Below, in pieces: positions 53,648 through 62,590 of a stretch of DNA of 64,000 nt (position 1 is the first letter of the stretch; each line of letters begins with the position of its first letter). Position numbers and translations under genes: made by a program. The notes below the pieces were generated by a model. The model was not told the origin of the DNA. It was given only the letters and a program-made list of their open reading frames with translations, and searched no databases. Source of the stretch: Saprospiraceae bacterium (GTDB lineage Bacteria > Bacteroidota > Bacteroidia > Chitinophagales > Saprospiraceae); contig JABSSL010000090.1 in the NCBI GenBank assembly GCA_013214355.1, positions 17,135-81,134 on the forward strand. Direction: 5' to 3'.

Positions 53648-54057
53648 TTTTTATTTGGGAGGCTTGAGTAAAATAATATCTGGCTAGCAGGCACCCACAT
53701 GGGCCGTTTGCTCTGGTCCGTGTTTGCTCTATCTGGCACTAGGCACCTGCCAGAGTTTGGGATTACCCATTTACTCACCTCCTTGATCTCCCCAGCCGAT
53801 GGATGGTGTTTCCCACCACCATCTCTCCTGGATGCCTTGATCAACCCGGATATGTCGCAGGTGAAAACACCTGCAACGGCTTGGGGAAAATATATGGATA
53901 GCTTCGATGTATCTATTTTCAAAGGTAAGGACAGGCTCTGACCAAACCTGTCTAGCGGAATCGATAGATGATATTTTCTCAAAAAGTGATTTTAATATCA
54001 GTAATATGTTCATGCAACAACACCAATTTACATTGATTATTTGCTACCGATTAACTC
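53648..54057. other. 410-base non-coding region with three short perfect hairpins
   Basis: Perfect stems at 53732-53754 (TCTGGCA/TGCCAGA), 53802-53823 (GATGGTG/CACCATC) and 53857-53874 (GCAGGTG-AAAA-CACCTGC), with matching CACCTGC/GCAGGTG blocks also at 53744-53750. Frames open across it have no convincing protein features. It could be a structured RNA, a dispersed repeat or the remains of an inserted element. Confidence 0.5.
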
Positions 54058-56085
54058 CTAGGTATCCGCCATCAAATCCCGCATCTTAAAATCCTCCACA
54101 ATGGCTTCGAAGATAGAATTCGTCACTTTCGTGACAACGTAATACCATAGAAAAACTAGAATGGGAATCAGGACGGGTGATATGACTAAGCCCACGACTA
54201 GCACAAGGAAGGTGATCAGATAGCCTAGAATACGGACTAGCCAAGGATTACTCAGATACTTCCGGACGTAGCGACGGGCGTACTTGTCTGAATGGGCTTC
54301 TGGTTCGCTAGGGTTACCTCCTCCTCCGAATAGGTTCTTTTTGAGCACAGCCCAGAGCAAGGCACTAACTCTTCGGCGAAATGGCCTTCTCAACTCCTTG
54401 AGCTCTTCAGCGGTGATCTTGATATCCTCAAACTGGATCGGATTATCTAGATGCCCATTTTCCTCTTCCTTCTTGGAACAGGCATCGTATATTCTAAGAT
54501 CGGGAATGATGGGAAGGTGTGCCTGATCATCCTTGATGTAGTGAAAGCGCTGGAACTTCTCATCTCCTTCCTGCCAATCGCTGAAGATGGGGAAGACCAG
54601 TTCCCCGGTGTTTTTATCTGTTACTTCATCAAAGGGAACAGAAAAGTGTTTGCGCAAAAAGCTTTGGCAATTCTTTCTACCTAGGAAGAAATCATGCTCA
54701 CGAAACTCCCGTTTGAAAAAGCCGCTGAATCCACCCAAGCCTCCACAGGCAATCGGATAGTCATCCTTTTGCGGCGTTTCGGTCTGCTTTTCATCGTCCC
54801 ACCTTAAGGCCCTTCGGACTGGGAAAATCAGATAGCGCATGTTATCCTTTCGGACGAAACTCTTGGAAATATCGCTCTCCTTTACCATCGCCTGCCGACG
54901 TATTGCCGAGAGTAGATTTGGAACAATCTCCGAGATAGTCTTTAGAATGTAATTTGTTTGCAGTGCCGTCGCTTCCTCCGCAAAATTGGGAAAGGGATCG
55001 ATCATCATCAAGGCATGTTCTTGGGTCTTATCATCAGCTGCTTTAGAGGCTCGCTCTTCCAATACCCGCAGTACCTCTCCAAAAGGTTCATTATTGATCG
55101 TCCCTCCATCTACTGCTGTAAATTCAAACTTTTCTGGGATCTTATCCCAATTGATATTGATCTCCTGACTCTCAAACATTCGACGTATGTGTGCCGCAAT
55201 GTATTTCCGTTGTGTGATGTATTCTGGTAGATCTGGATGTGGGATAGGGCGAGCCTTGAGACCTACCGGGAAGGCTCCGGTGGCCTTGGCGCATTCTATC
55301 GCGAATTGCTTGTCTTTTGCATTATTAGGATCAAGTGGAATTAGGTGATCCTTGTTGACAAGGGGGGCGGGATCGATGGTGAAGTGAGCAATGCCCTTGT
55401 GCATGTACATCCTGTGAGCTGGAGCCCCTTTCTGCGCTTGCTGACTCTCCGCACTTTTTTCTGTCAAAGCGCTACCAAAATTGATCTCCAAGGGTACGCC
55501 CCGCAGGCTACAAATGGTCATGATGAGTTCAAGATCTTTAGCAATGTAGCTAGGCCAGTCGGCTGAATCATGCTTGTTAGAGCGGTTGACTTTGATTTCA
55601 TTGGCTTTATCGGCAATGCCATCAATAGCTGCAGAATTTAGCAGGGAGGGAATGACTCCAGTCGCTAGGTCCCCCGTTTCGCACATCTGCGCTAGGGTCT
55701 TACTATTGCCCTGGTCATTCAAGTTGACCCAAGTATCAAACAAGCGATTACCTTTCCCTTGTGGATTATCTTTATCAACGAATGTAAAACCTTCAAACAG
55801 TGCTAGGGTAGTGATACAGGATGTCATACCTCCCGCGGAGGCACCACCAATAACTTCTAGTCTTACTGTATGCATGGGGATGCTGGGATCGTAGGCGCCT
55901 GCAGCTGTAGCTTCTTCTACGCTGCCGTGCTTTCGTATGGCATTCAAATTCTCCTGCTTAGCCCGTTCCCAACGATCTAAGGTTTCTAGCAGATAATCCA
56001 TGACTCCGGCAGTGTAAGCACCAGCGCTCACCGCCCCGGCCATGGCGATGCCTAATTTAAAGGTAGTGTTATGGGGCATAATCAT
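54058..56085 (-). CDS. Patatin-like phospholipase with C-terminal membrane anchor (675 aa)
   Basis: Serine lipase of the patatin type. The oxyanion/glycine-rich start is LGIAMAGAVSAGAYTAGVMDYL, the nucleophile is Ser83 in GGASAGG, and the catalytic Asp326 is in FTAVDGGTINNEP, so the dyad is complete. Large insertions separate these, making the catalytic domain far longer than plain patatins. About 620-660 forms one or two membrane helices (ILGYLITFLVLVVGLVISPVLIPILVFLWYY), followed by a short cytoplasmic tail. Substrate unknown; probable membrane phospholipid or lysophospholipid hydrolysis. The divergent TPR protein 277 bases away also has a membrane helix and might be a partner. Confidence 0.85.
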   Translation of the reverse strand: MIMPHNTTFKLGIAMAGAVSAGAYTAGVMDYLLETLDRWERAKQENLNAIRKHGSVEEATAAGAYDPSIPMHTVRLEVIGGASAGGMTSCITTLALFEGFTFVDKDNPQGKGNRLFDTWVNLNDQGNSKTLAQMCETGDLATGVIPSLLNSAAIDGIADKANEIKVNRSNKHDSADWPSYIAKDLELIMTICSLRGVPLEINFGSALTEKSAESQQAQKGAPAHRMYMHKGIAHFTIDPAPLVNKDHLIPLDPNNAKDKQFAIECAKATGAFPVGLKARPIPHPDLPEYITQRKYIAAHIRRMFESQEININWDKIPEKFEFTAVDGGTINNEPFGEVLRVLEERASKAADDKTQEHALMMIDPFPNFAEEATALQTNYILKTISEIVPNLLSAIRRQAMVKESDISKSFVRKDNMRYLIFPVRRALRWDDEKQTETPQKDDYPIACGGLGGFSGFFKREFREHDFFLGRKNCQSFLRKHFSVPFDEVTDKNTGELVFPIFSDWQEGDEKFQRFHYIKDDQAHLPIIPDLRIYDACSKKEEENGHLDNPIQFEDIKITAEELKELRRPFRRRVSALLWAVLKKNLFGGGGNPSEPEAHSDKYARRYVRKYLSNPWLVRILGYLITFLVLVVGLVISPVLIPILVFLWYYVVTKVTNSIFEAIVEDFKMRDLMADT

Positions 56086-56362
56086 AGGTATTATACAGGT
56101 ATTCAGTTGGTTCTGATCTTAGCAGTTGTCAGCTTAACTGCAAACTATAGTTGATGGCTAAGCCTGGCGAATGGCCTAAATTTACAATATTCGGGCTTTT
56201 TAAAGGATCATAAAGCCCATTCTTTTAATTTCTTAAACTGCTGTTAATCTTTGGAATGTGCACCTTTAAGGGGTAGAATTGCCTGCTGGTCTCATAATGC
56301 TGTGAACCACTTGCCCTTTTGTAAGGCAGCAATTATCTTTAGTTTACACTAACGGGACAAGT

Positions 56363-57982
56363 ATGAGCAAAAAACGATCGAAAATCAGGTGGAAAAATGT
56401 ATTACGGATCGGCAATCTCGTTTTTCAGGTCGGTTGGCGAGTTCTCGTTTTCTTTTTGGTATTAGCATTGGCTCTTTTCTTGTACCGAGGGATGCATAAT
56501 GAGAACTATGCAGTAGAAGCCTTTCATGTTCCTAAAGGTTATGCTGACGCTGGTTTAAATGGGGTTGTTTTTGCGAACAAGCTCATGGATGAGGTACAAG
56601 CAGTAGATGATTTCATCGCCAGCGTCAAAGAACGACCTACCGAGGTTCAAAGTGGCATACAGCCCGACCTCAACTTCCAGGTGATGGGGATTGGACTTAC
56701 CGTGAATTCTATCACCTACTTTCTCAAGGAAATTTTTGGTAAAGAGCGGCGTGCAATCGGTGGTGAACTCACAGATATTGATCAAGAACTGGAACTTACC
56801 TTAAGGATTACTGGACATCAGTCCAAACACTTTTCTTTTACTTATGAAGAAGGGAAACGAGAAGAAGCCTTGCAGCACTTGATGCATGAGGCAGCAAAGG
56901 TCGTCATTGGCTTGTTAGACCCTTATCGCCTCTCTGTATATCATTACAAGAAGAAGGAGATGGATAAGTCCTTAGAATTAATCATGGACCTCATTGCTAA
57001 TAAGCCAGACGAAGCGGCTTGGGGCTATCTGGCATGGGGCAACATCCTCAACACCCTGGATCGTCCTGAAGAGGCCTGCGAGAAATTCCAGAAATCGATC
57101 GAATATCAACGTGGTTTCCGCCTAGCTTATGCCAACTGGGCTTGGACCGAGCTACGACAAAAGAATTATGAAGCAGCAATCCCGCTATTTGAACGAGCAA
57201 ACCAAGGCCACCCAAAAGTGGCCAGCTATTACAATGGGATTGCTATGTGCTACCGGAATATGAAGGAATTTGCGAAGGCTGAAACTTATTTCGCGAAAGC
57301 TTCGGCCTCAGATCCTGAGCATACACTATGGTGGAATGGGAATTGGGCTGGAATGAAGTTCTCACAAATGCAGGATACAATTGGTGCTGTTCGTCTCATG
57401 AAAAAGACAGGAGATGAAATGAAGGAGGGGGGAGATAAATATCTGGCCTATTCAGCCTACTACTTCTACAAAAATGAGCCAGACAGTGCTCAGCAGATGG
57501 CGGAGTTAGCACTAGAAATTGCTCCGAGTAATCTGATGGCGCTTACACAAGTCACAAACTTTTACTTCAATACGGGAGATAACGAATCTTGCGTTCGATC
57601 CACCAAGAGAAAAGTTAAGTTATTGCTGTCCGATAGAAATGTTGAAAATTGGTCCAATCAGTTATTAAGTTCTTACAATGTTCTAGCCATGTGCGAATAT
57701 GGCTTAGAACAGTACGATTCAGCCTTAGTACATGTCAATCTTGCCATTGAAGTAGATCCGTTAAACGCCATCCCGTATACCACACTAGCGGAGACTTATG
57801 CCTACATGGGTGATCATGAGAAGTTCTACGAAGCACTTGAAATGGCTGTAGACAGGGGGTACGACTTTGAACGAATAAAAACGGAGGAACCTTATGATCG
57901 CTATCAAAATGAGGAAAGATTTTTGCAGTTGATCAATAAGAATAAGCAGGAGGAGCCGGACTTAGAGGCGGCGCTTGACTAG
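56363..57982 (+). CDS. Membrane-anchored TPR protein (539 aa)
   Basis: A basic N-terminus (MSKKRSKIRWKNVLRIG) and one membrane helix (about 22-42) are followed by a ~120-residue module: FHVPKGYADAGLNGVVFANKLMDEVQAV...GIGLTVNSITYFLKEIFGKERRAIGGEL...LRITG. That module resembles a domain I recall in membrane TPR proteins of other bacteria. About eight TPR units then run from ~190 to 525 (examples: AAWGYLAWGNILNTLDRPEEACEKFQKSI, YYNGIAMCYRNMKEFAKAETYFAKA). It should act as a scaffold at the membrane. No enzymatic motif. Divergent from the patatin gene, which may share its promoter region. Confidence 0.75.
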   Translation: MSKKRSKIRWKNVLRIGNLVFQVGWRVLVFFLVLALALFLYRGMHNENYAVEAFHVPKGYADAGLNGVVFANKLMDEVQAVDDFIASVKERPTEVQSGIQPDLNFQVMGIGLTVNSITYFLKEIFGKERRAIGGELTDIDQELELTLRITGHQSKHFSFTYEEGKREEALQHLMHEAAKVVIGLLDPYRLSVYHYKKKEMDKSLELIMDLIANKPDEAAWGYLAWGNILNTLDRPEEACEKFQKSIEYQRGFRLAYANWAWTELRQKNYEAAIPLFERANQGHPKVASYYNGIAMCYRNMKEFAKAETYFAKASASDPEHTLWWNGNWAGMKFSQMQDTIGAVRLMKKTGDEMKEGGDKYLAYSAYYFYKNEPDSAQQMAELALEIAPSNLMALTQVTNFYFNTGDNESCVRSTKRKVKLLLSDRNVENWSNQLLSSYNVLAMCEYGLEQYDSALVHVNLAIEVDPLNAIPYTTLAETYAYMGDHEKFYEALEMAVDRGYDFERIKTEEPYDRYQNEERFLQLINKNKQEEPDLEAALD

Positions 57983-58097
57983 ATGAAAGGACAGCCACTT
58001 GTCTGATAACAATAAGTAAGTTGAAAATTATCGCCAAAAAACTTTTTTTATTCCGAGGTAAGTCTAAATTTGCTGCCTTCACCATAAAGTATCGATA

Positions 58098-58421
58098 ATG
58101 ATTAAGATTACCGTGATTGATCGAAAAGGCGAGTCACACGAATTGGAGGCTCCTACGGATATGAATATGAACATGATGGAGCTTTGCAAAGCCTATGAGT
58201 TACCCGTGAAAGGTACCTGCGGCGGGATGGCTTTGTGTTCAACATGCCATATGTATATCGAGTCAGATCATGAATTGAAGGAGATGACGGAAGACGAAGA
58301 AGATATGTTGGACCAGGCCTTCTTCGTAGAAGATAATTCTAGACTAGGTTGCCAGTTGCAACTGGTAGATGAGATGGAAGGATTAGTGGTTCGCTTGGCG
58401 CCAGAAGATGAGGAAGATTAA
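58098..58421 (+). CDS. Adrenodoxin-type 2Fe-2S ferredoxin
   Basis: 107 residues. Cluster ligands: GTCGGMALCSTCHMYIE (C-x5-C-x2-C) and a fourth Cys in SRLGCQLQL, the layout of vertebrate-type/adrenodoxin ferredoxins (Fdx/isc type). It carries electrons in iron-sulfur assembly or to an oxygenase; the partner is not in this window. The C-terminus is acidic (APEDEED). It ends 65 bases before arsR and is probably a separate unit. Confidence 0.92.
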   Translation: MIKITVIDRKGESHELEAPTDMNMNMMELCKAYELPVKGTCGGMALCSTCHMYIESDHELKEMTEDEEDMLDQAFFVEDNSRLGCQLQLVDEMEGLVVRLAPEDEED

Positions 58422-58459
58422 ATTATTTTTGCGATTGGACTTGACAGGTATGAGTCTTT

Positions 58460-58475
58460 ATCGTATTTTTACGAT
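58460..58475. promoter_or_regulatory. ArsR-type operator upstream of the arsR-like gene
   Basis: ATCGT (58460-58464), six bases, ACGAT (58471-58475): a perfect inverted repeat 12 bases before the regulator's start codon. The same arms with the same spacer occur before the next gene. Confidence 0.7.
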
Positions 58476-58486
58476 TAAATAACAAA

Positions 58487-58804
58487 ATGGGAAACAAGAA
58501 AGAACTTTTTACACCCGAACAGAACCGAATTGCGGGTCTGGCAAAGGCACTGGGCCATCCGGCTCGCATAGCCATTCTGGAGTATCTGCTTAAGGTGGAT
58601 GCTTGCATTTGTGGGGATATTGTAGAAGTTCTGCCTTTGTCCCAGTCTACCGTCTCACAACATTTAAAGGCCTTGAAAGAGGTCGGAGTGATCAAGGGGG
58701 AGATAGAAGGAGTGAAAACCTGCTATTGTATTGATAAGGAGGCCTGGAGTGAGATTGAAGTTTTGTTTAGTCAGTTTTTCCGCAAGGCAGCCCCCTGTTG
58801 CTAG
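58487..58804 (+). CDS. ArsR/SmtB-family metalloregulator
   Basis: 105 residues with a winged-helix fold: LAKALGHPARIAILEYLLK, then VDACICGDIVEVLPLSQSTVSQHLKALKEVGVIKGEIEG. The CICGD pair sits at helix alpha-3, where As(III)-sensing ArsR proteins carry ELCVCDL; a terminal Cys pair (AAPCC) could add a ligand. Arsenite or a similar thiophilic metal is therefore a plausible inducer. It should repress its own promoter and that of the downstream gene, as both have an ATCGT-N6-ACGAT site. 84 bases separate it from the next gene. Confidence 0.92.
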   Translation: MGNKKELFTPEQNRIAGLAKALGHPARIAILEYLLKVDACICGDIVEVLPLSQSTVSQHLKALKEVGVIKGEIEGVKTCYCIDKEAWSEIEVLFSQFFRKAAPCC

Positions 58805-58866
58805 CCGATTGCTGATTAGCTTCGAAATAATAGCGACCTATCGTCGCTTTCTTCTTACCTTTAATC

Positions 58867-58882
58867 ATCGTAAAAAAACGAT
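58867..58882. promoter_or_regulatory. Second ArsR-type operator, before the DUF6428-like gene
   Basis: ATCGT (58867-58871), six A, ACGAT (58878-58882), identical in arms and spacing to the site at 58460-58475. It ends six bases before the start codon at 58889. Confidence 0.7.
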
Positions 58883-58888
58883 TAAGTT

Positions 58889-59365
58889 ATGAGCTTGACA
58901 GTTTCCGCCTTTCTAGACCAATTGAAAGCAGCCCCGGATACAGAATTGAGATTTGAGTACGCTACGGCCCAATTTGTACCGAAGGCTTACCACATCACTG
59001 AGATCAAAAATGTTCACGTAGAATCTGTCGATTGTGGTGGACGCCCAGACAGCTACGATCAAACCATTGTCCAACTTTGGATTAAGGACGGAGAAGTAGC
59101 AGACCGCCATATGTCAACGGACAAGGCTTTGAAGATCTTCGATATCGTGGAGCGAATGAAACCCTTGAAGCCAGATAGCCCGATTTTCTTCGAATGGGGA
59201 ACACAGGAATTGAGAACCTCAGTCTATGCCATAGACAAAATGGTCGAGGCAGACAATCTCTTGACCTTCCAGCTAAAAGCTCCAGCCCCGGTTTGCAAAC
59301 CAGCTTTGGAAGTTTTGGAAATGGTCACAGAAGGGGAAAGTTGTGGTTCAGGTGGATGCTGTTAA
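58889..59365 (+). CDS. DUF6428-like protein of arsenic-type loci
   Basis: 158 residues, cytoplasmic. It starts LTVSAFLDQLKAAPDTELRFEYATAQFVPKAYHITEIKNVHVESVDCGGR and ends in a cysteine-rich tail (ESCGSGGCC). I associate this architecture with DUF6428, which in Bacteroidota lies between arsR and arsenate-reductase or ACR3 genes. The tail probably binds metal or metalloid. The usual reductase and exporter do not follow here; instead the TAA stop is the first triplet of a 166-bp palindromic element, so the operon may have been cut short. Function unknown. Confidence 0.75.
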   Translation: MSLTVSAFLDQLKAAPDTELRFEYATAQFVPKAYHITEIKNVHVESVDCGGRPDSYDQTIVQLWIKDGEVADRHMSTDKALKIFDIVERMKPLKPDSPIFFEWGTQELRTSVYAIDKMVEADNLLTFQLKAPAPVCKPALEVLEMVTEGESCGSGGCC

Positions 59366-59528
59366 GTAGTGCGACAATAGATATTCCTAATTTTTAGCTG
59401 CGTCTTTCGAGACCATGCTTCGTTAGTAAAATTCTCACGTAGCCTACGGCTATGCTCGATTTTACTGCCTCACCTGGCCTCGAAATTCGCTCCCTAAAAT
59501 TTCACGACTACTTTTGTCACACTACTTA
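59363..59528. repeat. 166-bp imperfect palindromic repeat element (copy B)
   Basis: The left end TAAGTAGTG.GACA (from 59363) matches the inverted right end (to 59528). Complementarity continues to a centre TAGCC-TAC-GGCTA at 59440-59452, the exact midpoint. The core CACGTAGC...GCTATGC is the same as in the element at 31847-32008, in the same orientation. The first three bases are the stop codon of the preceding gene. No coding content. Confidence 0.7.
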
Positions 59529-59692
59529 GTGAAGACAGTTGCCTTAATCGGGCTCTTATCGCTCTCGGTTTTTATCCGTAAAGAGCGCAGCTATCCGGCA
59601 TTTACATTTCTTTTACAAATTAGATATAGAGGAGAATTGCTACTTTAAGGACAGGCATATATGTTTGTCGAAAAGTGCAATAAGACCTTATC

Positions 59693-62107
59693 ATGATTTA
59701 TCACTTCTTACGTTTAGCGATTAGACGAGTTTGGCAAAACAAGGCCCTAAGTCTTCTGATGATAGGTGGCCTCGGTATTAGTATTGCTGCTAGTATCTGG
59801 CTGATTCGATATGTAAATTATCATTGGGAGTTTGATCGATTCCATGCGAATGCCGAGCAGATGTATCGATTGAATCACCACCAAATCACGGATCAAAGCA
59901 ATGTACAACGTAGTGCTATGACCGTTGCTGGAAGTGCGGTGTCTTTGCAGGAGCAATTCCCGGAAGTGCTTGATTATGTTCGTTTAGGTCGTTGGATCGC
60001 TAACGATGTGGTTTTTCAGCATAAAGGAAAAGCGATACGAGATCGAGATTTTTTCTTTGTTGATCCCAATTTCTTTGAAGTATTCAGCTTTGAATGGTTA
60101 GCCGGAGACCCTTCTGAAGGCCTAGCCGCACCTAATACCTTATGGTTGTCAGAGCAGCATGCTACGGCCTTGTTTGGCACTGAGGACCCGATTGGGCAAG
60201 AGGTTGTATTTGAAGGACGCAGAAACTTTACCGTTGCAGGTGTCTTTCGTCAACCTCCCGCTCAATCTCATTTTCAATTTGGCCTATTATCATCCTTGTC
60301 TACGGTGCAGCAGATGGGGCTTGACATTTATAGTGATCAACATTGGGAGTATCCCCATGTCTATGCTTATGTTAGATTGAAAGAGGGCGCAGATCCGCAG
60401 CAAATTGCTGCTAACTTCAATGAAGAAGTGAATGAACGCTATGGCAAGCCGGAACTTACTCATCGTTTTGAGTTGCAAGCCCTAGCGGATATCCATCTTT
60501 ACAGTGATCTTCAATTCGAATTAGGACCTTCCGGCAATGGAAGAAGCCTTTGGATTTTGTTAGGGGTGGCTTTGCTGATTCAGTTACTAGCCTGGATTAA
60601 TTTCTTTAATATTTATACCGCTAAAACCCTTGCCCACTTGAAGCATTTAGGAGTGAGAAAGGTAGTCGGAGCGAACCGGAGGCAAGTGGCGGGACAATTG
60701 ATTGTAGAATCTGGTATTCTTGCCGTACTGGGCATTGGCGTTGGCCTGCTACTGGCAAACCTAGGGATGCCTGTCTTGGAGTCCTACTTCCCACTAGCGA
60801 CCGCACCGCTAGAATGGAAGGATTTCTTGTGGGGAAATCCTGGTATATCTCTCCTCTTGGTTGGGGCAGTGGGGATTGGTATGACTATTGGTGTGCCTGC
60901 CGCACTTTTGTCTAGTTTAAAGCCAGCCTTTAGTTTGGGACAAAATGTTAGTGTAGCCGGACTTGGTGGCAGGTTGCAAAAGGGCTTAACCACCCTACAG
61001 TTTATGATCATTATCAGTCTGCTAGCCGGAACCTTGGTGGTCTACCAACAAACTGTTTTCATGTTAGATCAAGATCCGGGAATAGCATTAGAGGATAAAC
61101 TAGTACTGCTGGCGCCCCTTGGGACCAAAAATTACAACGACCTGAGTCCATATTACACCCAATTCAAATCCCAACTCGAATCTCGTCCCGAGGTAGAACA
61201 AATGACCTTTAGTCGTGAAATCCCCGGGAATGCCTTGGAGGTGTTGCAAGGGGTGGAAATAGGAGGCGAATCCAAGACAACGATTTTTGCTCGCTATACA
61301 GTCGATCATGGCTTCTTCCATGCTTTTGAACTGCCGATTATTGCTGGTATTGATCCACGTACCCGCCCCACTGAAGAACGCAACCTGGTGGTGAATGCCA
61401 GTGCCATGGAATTACTAGGATTCAAAGACCCAACGCAGATACTCAATCAAAAGATCAACTATTATGATACGGAGCATAGAGTCGTTGCAGTAGTAGAAGA
61501 TCATCATCATCGTTCTTTGCATCATGATAAGATGCCGATTATATATGACCTCTTTAGAAATCCAACTGAAGATGGTTACTTTATTTTAGATCTTACAAAG
61601 CCTTCCAACCCGGCATTCTTGAGCTTCGTTTATGAAGCATATCAGGAAGCTTTTCCGGAATCTGTTTTTGCTCATTTTGACTTGAAAGATCACTATCAAA
61701 AGCAATATCGTGGCGACGTAGATTTTCGCCGTGTGGGATTGGCCTTTACCATACTCGGTGGAATCGTGGCAGCCCTAGGTTTATTCGGGCTTTCACTCTT
61801 GGTATTTGAGAGTAGAACAAAGGAGGTTAGTATTCGCAAGGTACTCGGTGCCTCAGTACTCGGTGTAATTGTATTGCTGGTAAAAGATCTACTTAGATGG
61901 GTCCTGATCGCCATTGTCTTGGCTATTCCAGTGACCATCTATTTTGCGCAACAATGGTTGTCGAGCTTCTCTTATCGGGTGGATTTGGAATGGTGGGTCT
62001 TTGCGTTATCAGGTATCCTTGCCCTATTGATGGCTTGTTTAACGATGAGCTACCAATCTTGGAGAACGGCGATGCAAAACCCTGCCCTTGTGTTAAAGCA
62101 AGAATAG
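59693..62107 (+). CDS. FtsX/MacB-type ABC transporter permease (804 aa)
   Basis: Bacteroidota-type double permease. N-terminal helix (about 20-40) with the RLAIRRVWQNKALSLLMIGGLGISIAASIWL start, a periplasmic MacB-PCD domain (DRFHANAEQMYRLN...VDPNFFEVFSFEWLAGDP), a first FtsX core (~285-400), a second core start at LTTLQFMIIISLLAGTLVVYQQ, a second periplasmic domain, and a final FtsX core (GLFGLSLLVFESRTKEVSIRKVLGASVLGVIVLLVKDLLRWVLIA). The EVSIRKVLGAS motif is the coupling helix. No ATPase gene is adjacent. Export of peptides, lipids or antibiotics is typical of the family; substrate unknown. It overlaps nothing and is followed two bases later by a GNAT gene. Confidence 0.88.
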   Translation: MIYHFLRLAIRRVWQNKALSLLMIGGLGISIAASIWLIRYVNYHWEFDRFHANAEQMYRLNHHQITDQSNVQRSAMTVAGSAVSLQEQFPEVLDYVRLGRWIANDVVFQHKGKAIRDRDFFFVDPNFFEVFSFEWLAGDPSEGLAAPNTLWLSEQHATALFGTEDPIGQEVVFEGRRNFTVAGVFRQPPAQSHFQFGLLSSLSTVQQMGLDIYSDQHWEYPHVYAYVRLKEGADPQQIAANFNEEVNERYGKPELTHRFELQALADIHLYSDLQFELGPSGNGRSLWILLGVALLIQLLAWINFFNIYTAKTLAHLKHLGVRKVVGANRRQVAGQLIVESGILAVLGIGVGLLLANLGMPVLESYFPLATAPLEWKDFLWGNPGISLLLVGAVGIGMTIGVPAALLSSLKPAFSLGQNVSVAGLGGRLQKGLTTLQFMIIISLLAGTLVVYQQTVFMLDQDPGIALEDKLVLLAPLGTKNYNDLSPYYTQFKSQLESRPEVEQMTFSREIPGNALEVLQGVEIGGESKTTIFARYTVDHGFFHAFELPIIAGIDPRTRPTEERNLVVNASAMELLGFKDPTQILNQKINYYDTEHRVVAVVEDHHHRSLHHDKMPIIYDLFRNPTEDGYFILDLTKPSNPAFLSFVYEAYQEAFPESVFAHFDLKDHYQKQYRGDVDFRRVGLAFTILGGIVAALGLFGLSLLVFESRTKEVSIRKVLGASVLGVIVLLVKDLLRWVLIAIVLAIPVTIYFAQQWLSSFSYRVDLEWWVFALSGILALLMACLTMSYQSWRTAMQNPALVLKQE

Positions 62108-62109
62108 TT

Positions 62110-62589
62110 ATGAATCTCAGACCCTTATCCTCGGCGGATTGGCCCTTGATAAAAAGCATATACGAAGAAGGATTGGCTACCGGCATGGCTACCTTCGAAA
62201 CGGAGGCACCTGCTAGTTGGGAGATCTGGGATCGAAAGTACCTGGCACCCTGCCGATGGGGGATGGCGGAGGAAGGACTTTTGCAGGCATGGATTGCTTT
62301 GACTCCCTTTTCCAAACGTTGGGTTTATCGCGGAGTGGCAGAGATTAGTGTCTATGTAGGAAAACAGGCGCGTGGAAAAGGATTCGGAAAAGCACTAATG
62401 AAGAAAGTCATCGACGAAGCACCTAATCGAGGCTTTTGGACCCTGCAATCTGCCATTTTTGCTCAGAATGAAGCTAGTATTCAACTACATAAGAATCTAG
62501 GATTCCGCGAGGTAGGCATCCGAGAGAGAATTGCCATGCGCGATGGTCATTGGCACGATAATGTGCTGCTAGAGTATCGATTTGGGTAG
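62110..62589 (+). CDS. GNAT-family N-acetyltransferase, phosphinothricin/MnaT-like
   Basis: 159 residues. Starts MNLRPLSSADWPLIKSIYEEGLATGMATFETEAP, the usual opening of the phosphinothricin/L-methionine-sulfoximine acetyltransferase group. The acetyl-CoA loop is VGKQARGKGFGKALMKKVI (Q/R-x-x-G-x-G/A), followed by AQNEASIQLHKNLGFREVGIRERIAMRDGHWHDNVLLEYRF. It acetylates amine groups of amino-acid analogues in relatives. An ATG much further upstream would overlap the permease gene; 62110 matches the family start. Two bases after the permease stop, so co-transcribed. Confidence 0.88.
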   Translation: MNLRPLSSADWPLIKSIYEEGLATGMATFETEAPASWEIWDRKYLAPCRWGMAEEGLLQAWIALTPFSKRWVYRGVAEISVYVGKQARGKGFGKALMKKVIDEAPNRGFWTLQSAIFAQNEASIQLHKNLGFREVGIRERIAMRDGHWHDNVLLEYRFG

Positions 62590-62590
62590 A

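Noticed and set aside
53623..53982. Leftward 119-codon frame in the hairpin-rich region
   Set aside because: Its sequence is dominated by the inverted repeats and has an odd composition (RRDGGGKHH); it looks like repeat DNA read by chance.
61897..62589. Longer GNAT reading frame starting inside the permease gene
   Set aside because: The first 71 residues would overlap the permease in another frame and are cysteine/tyrosine-rich; the family start is at 62110.
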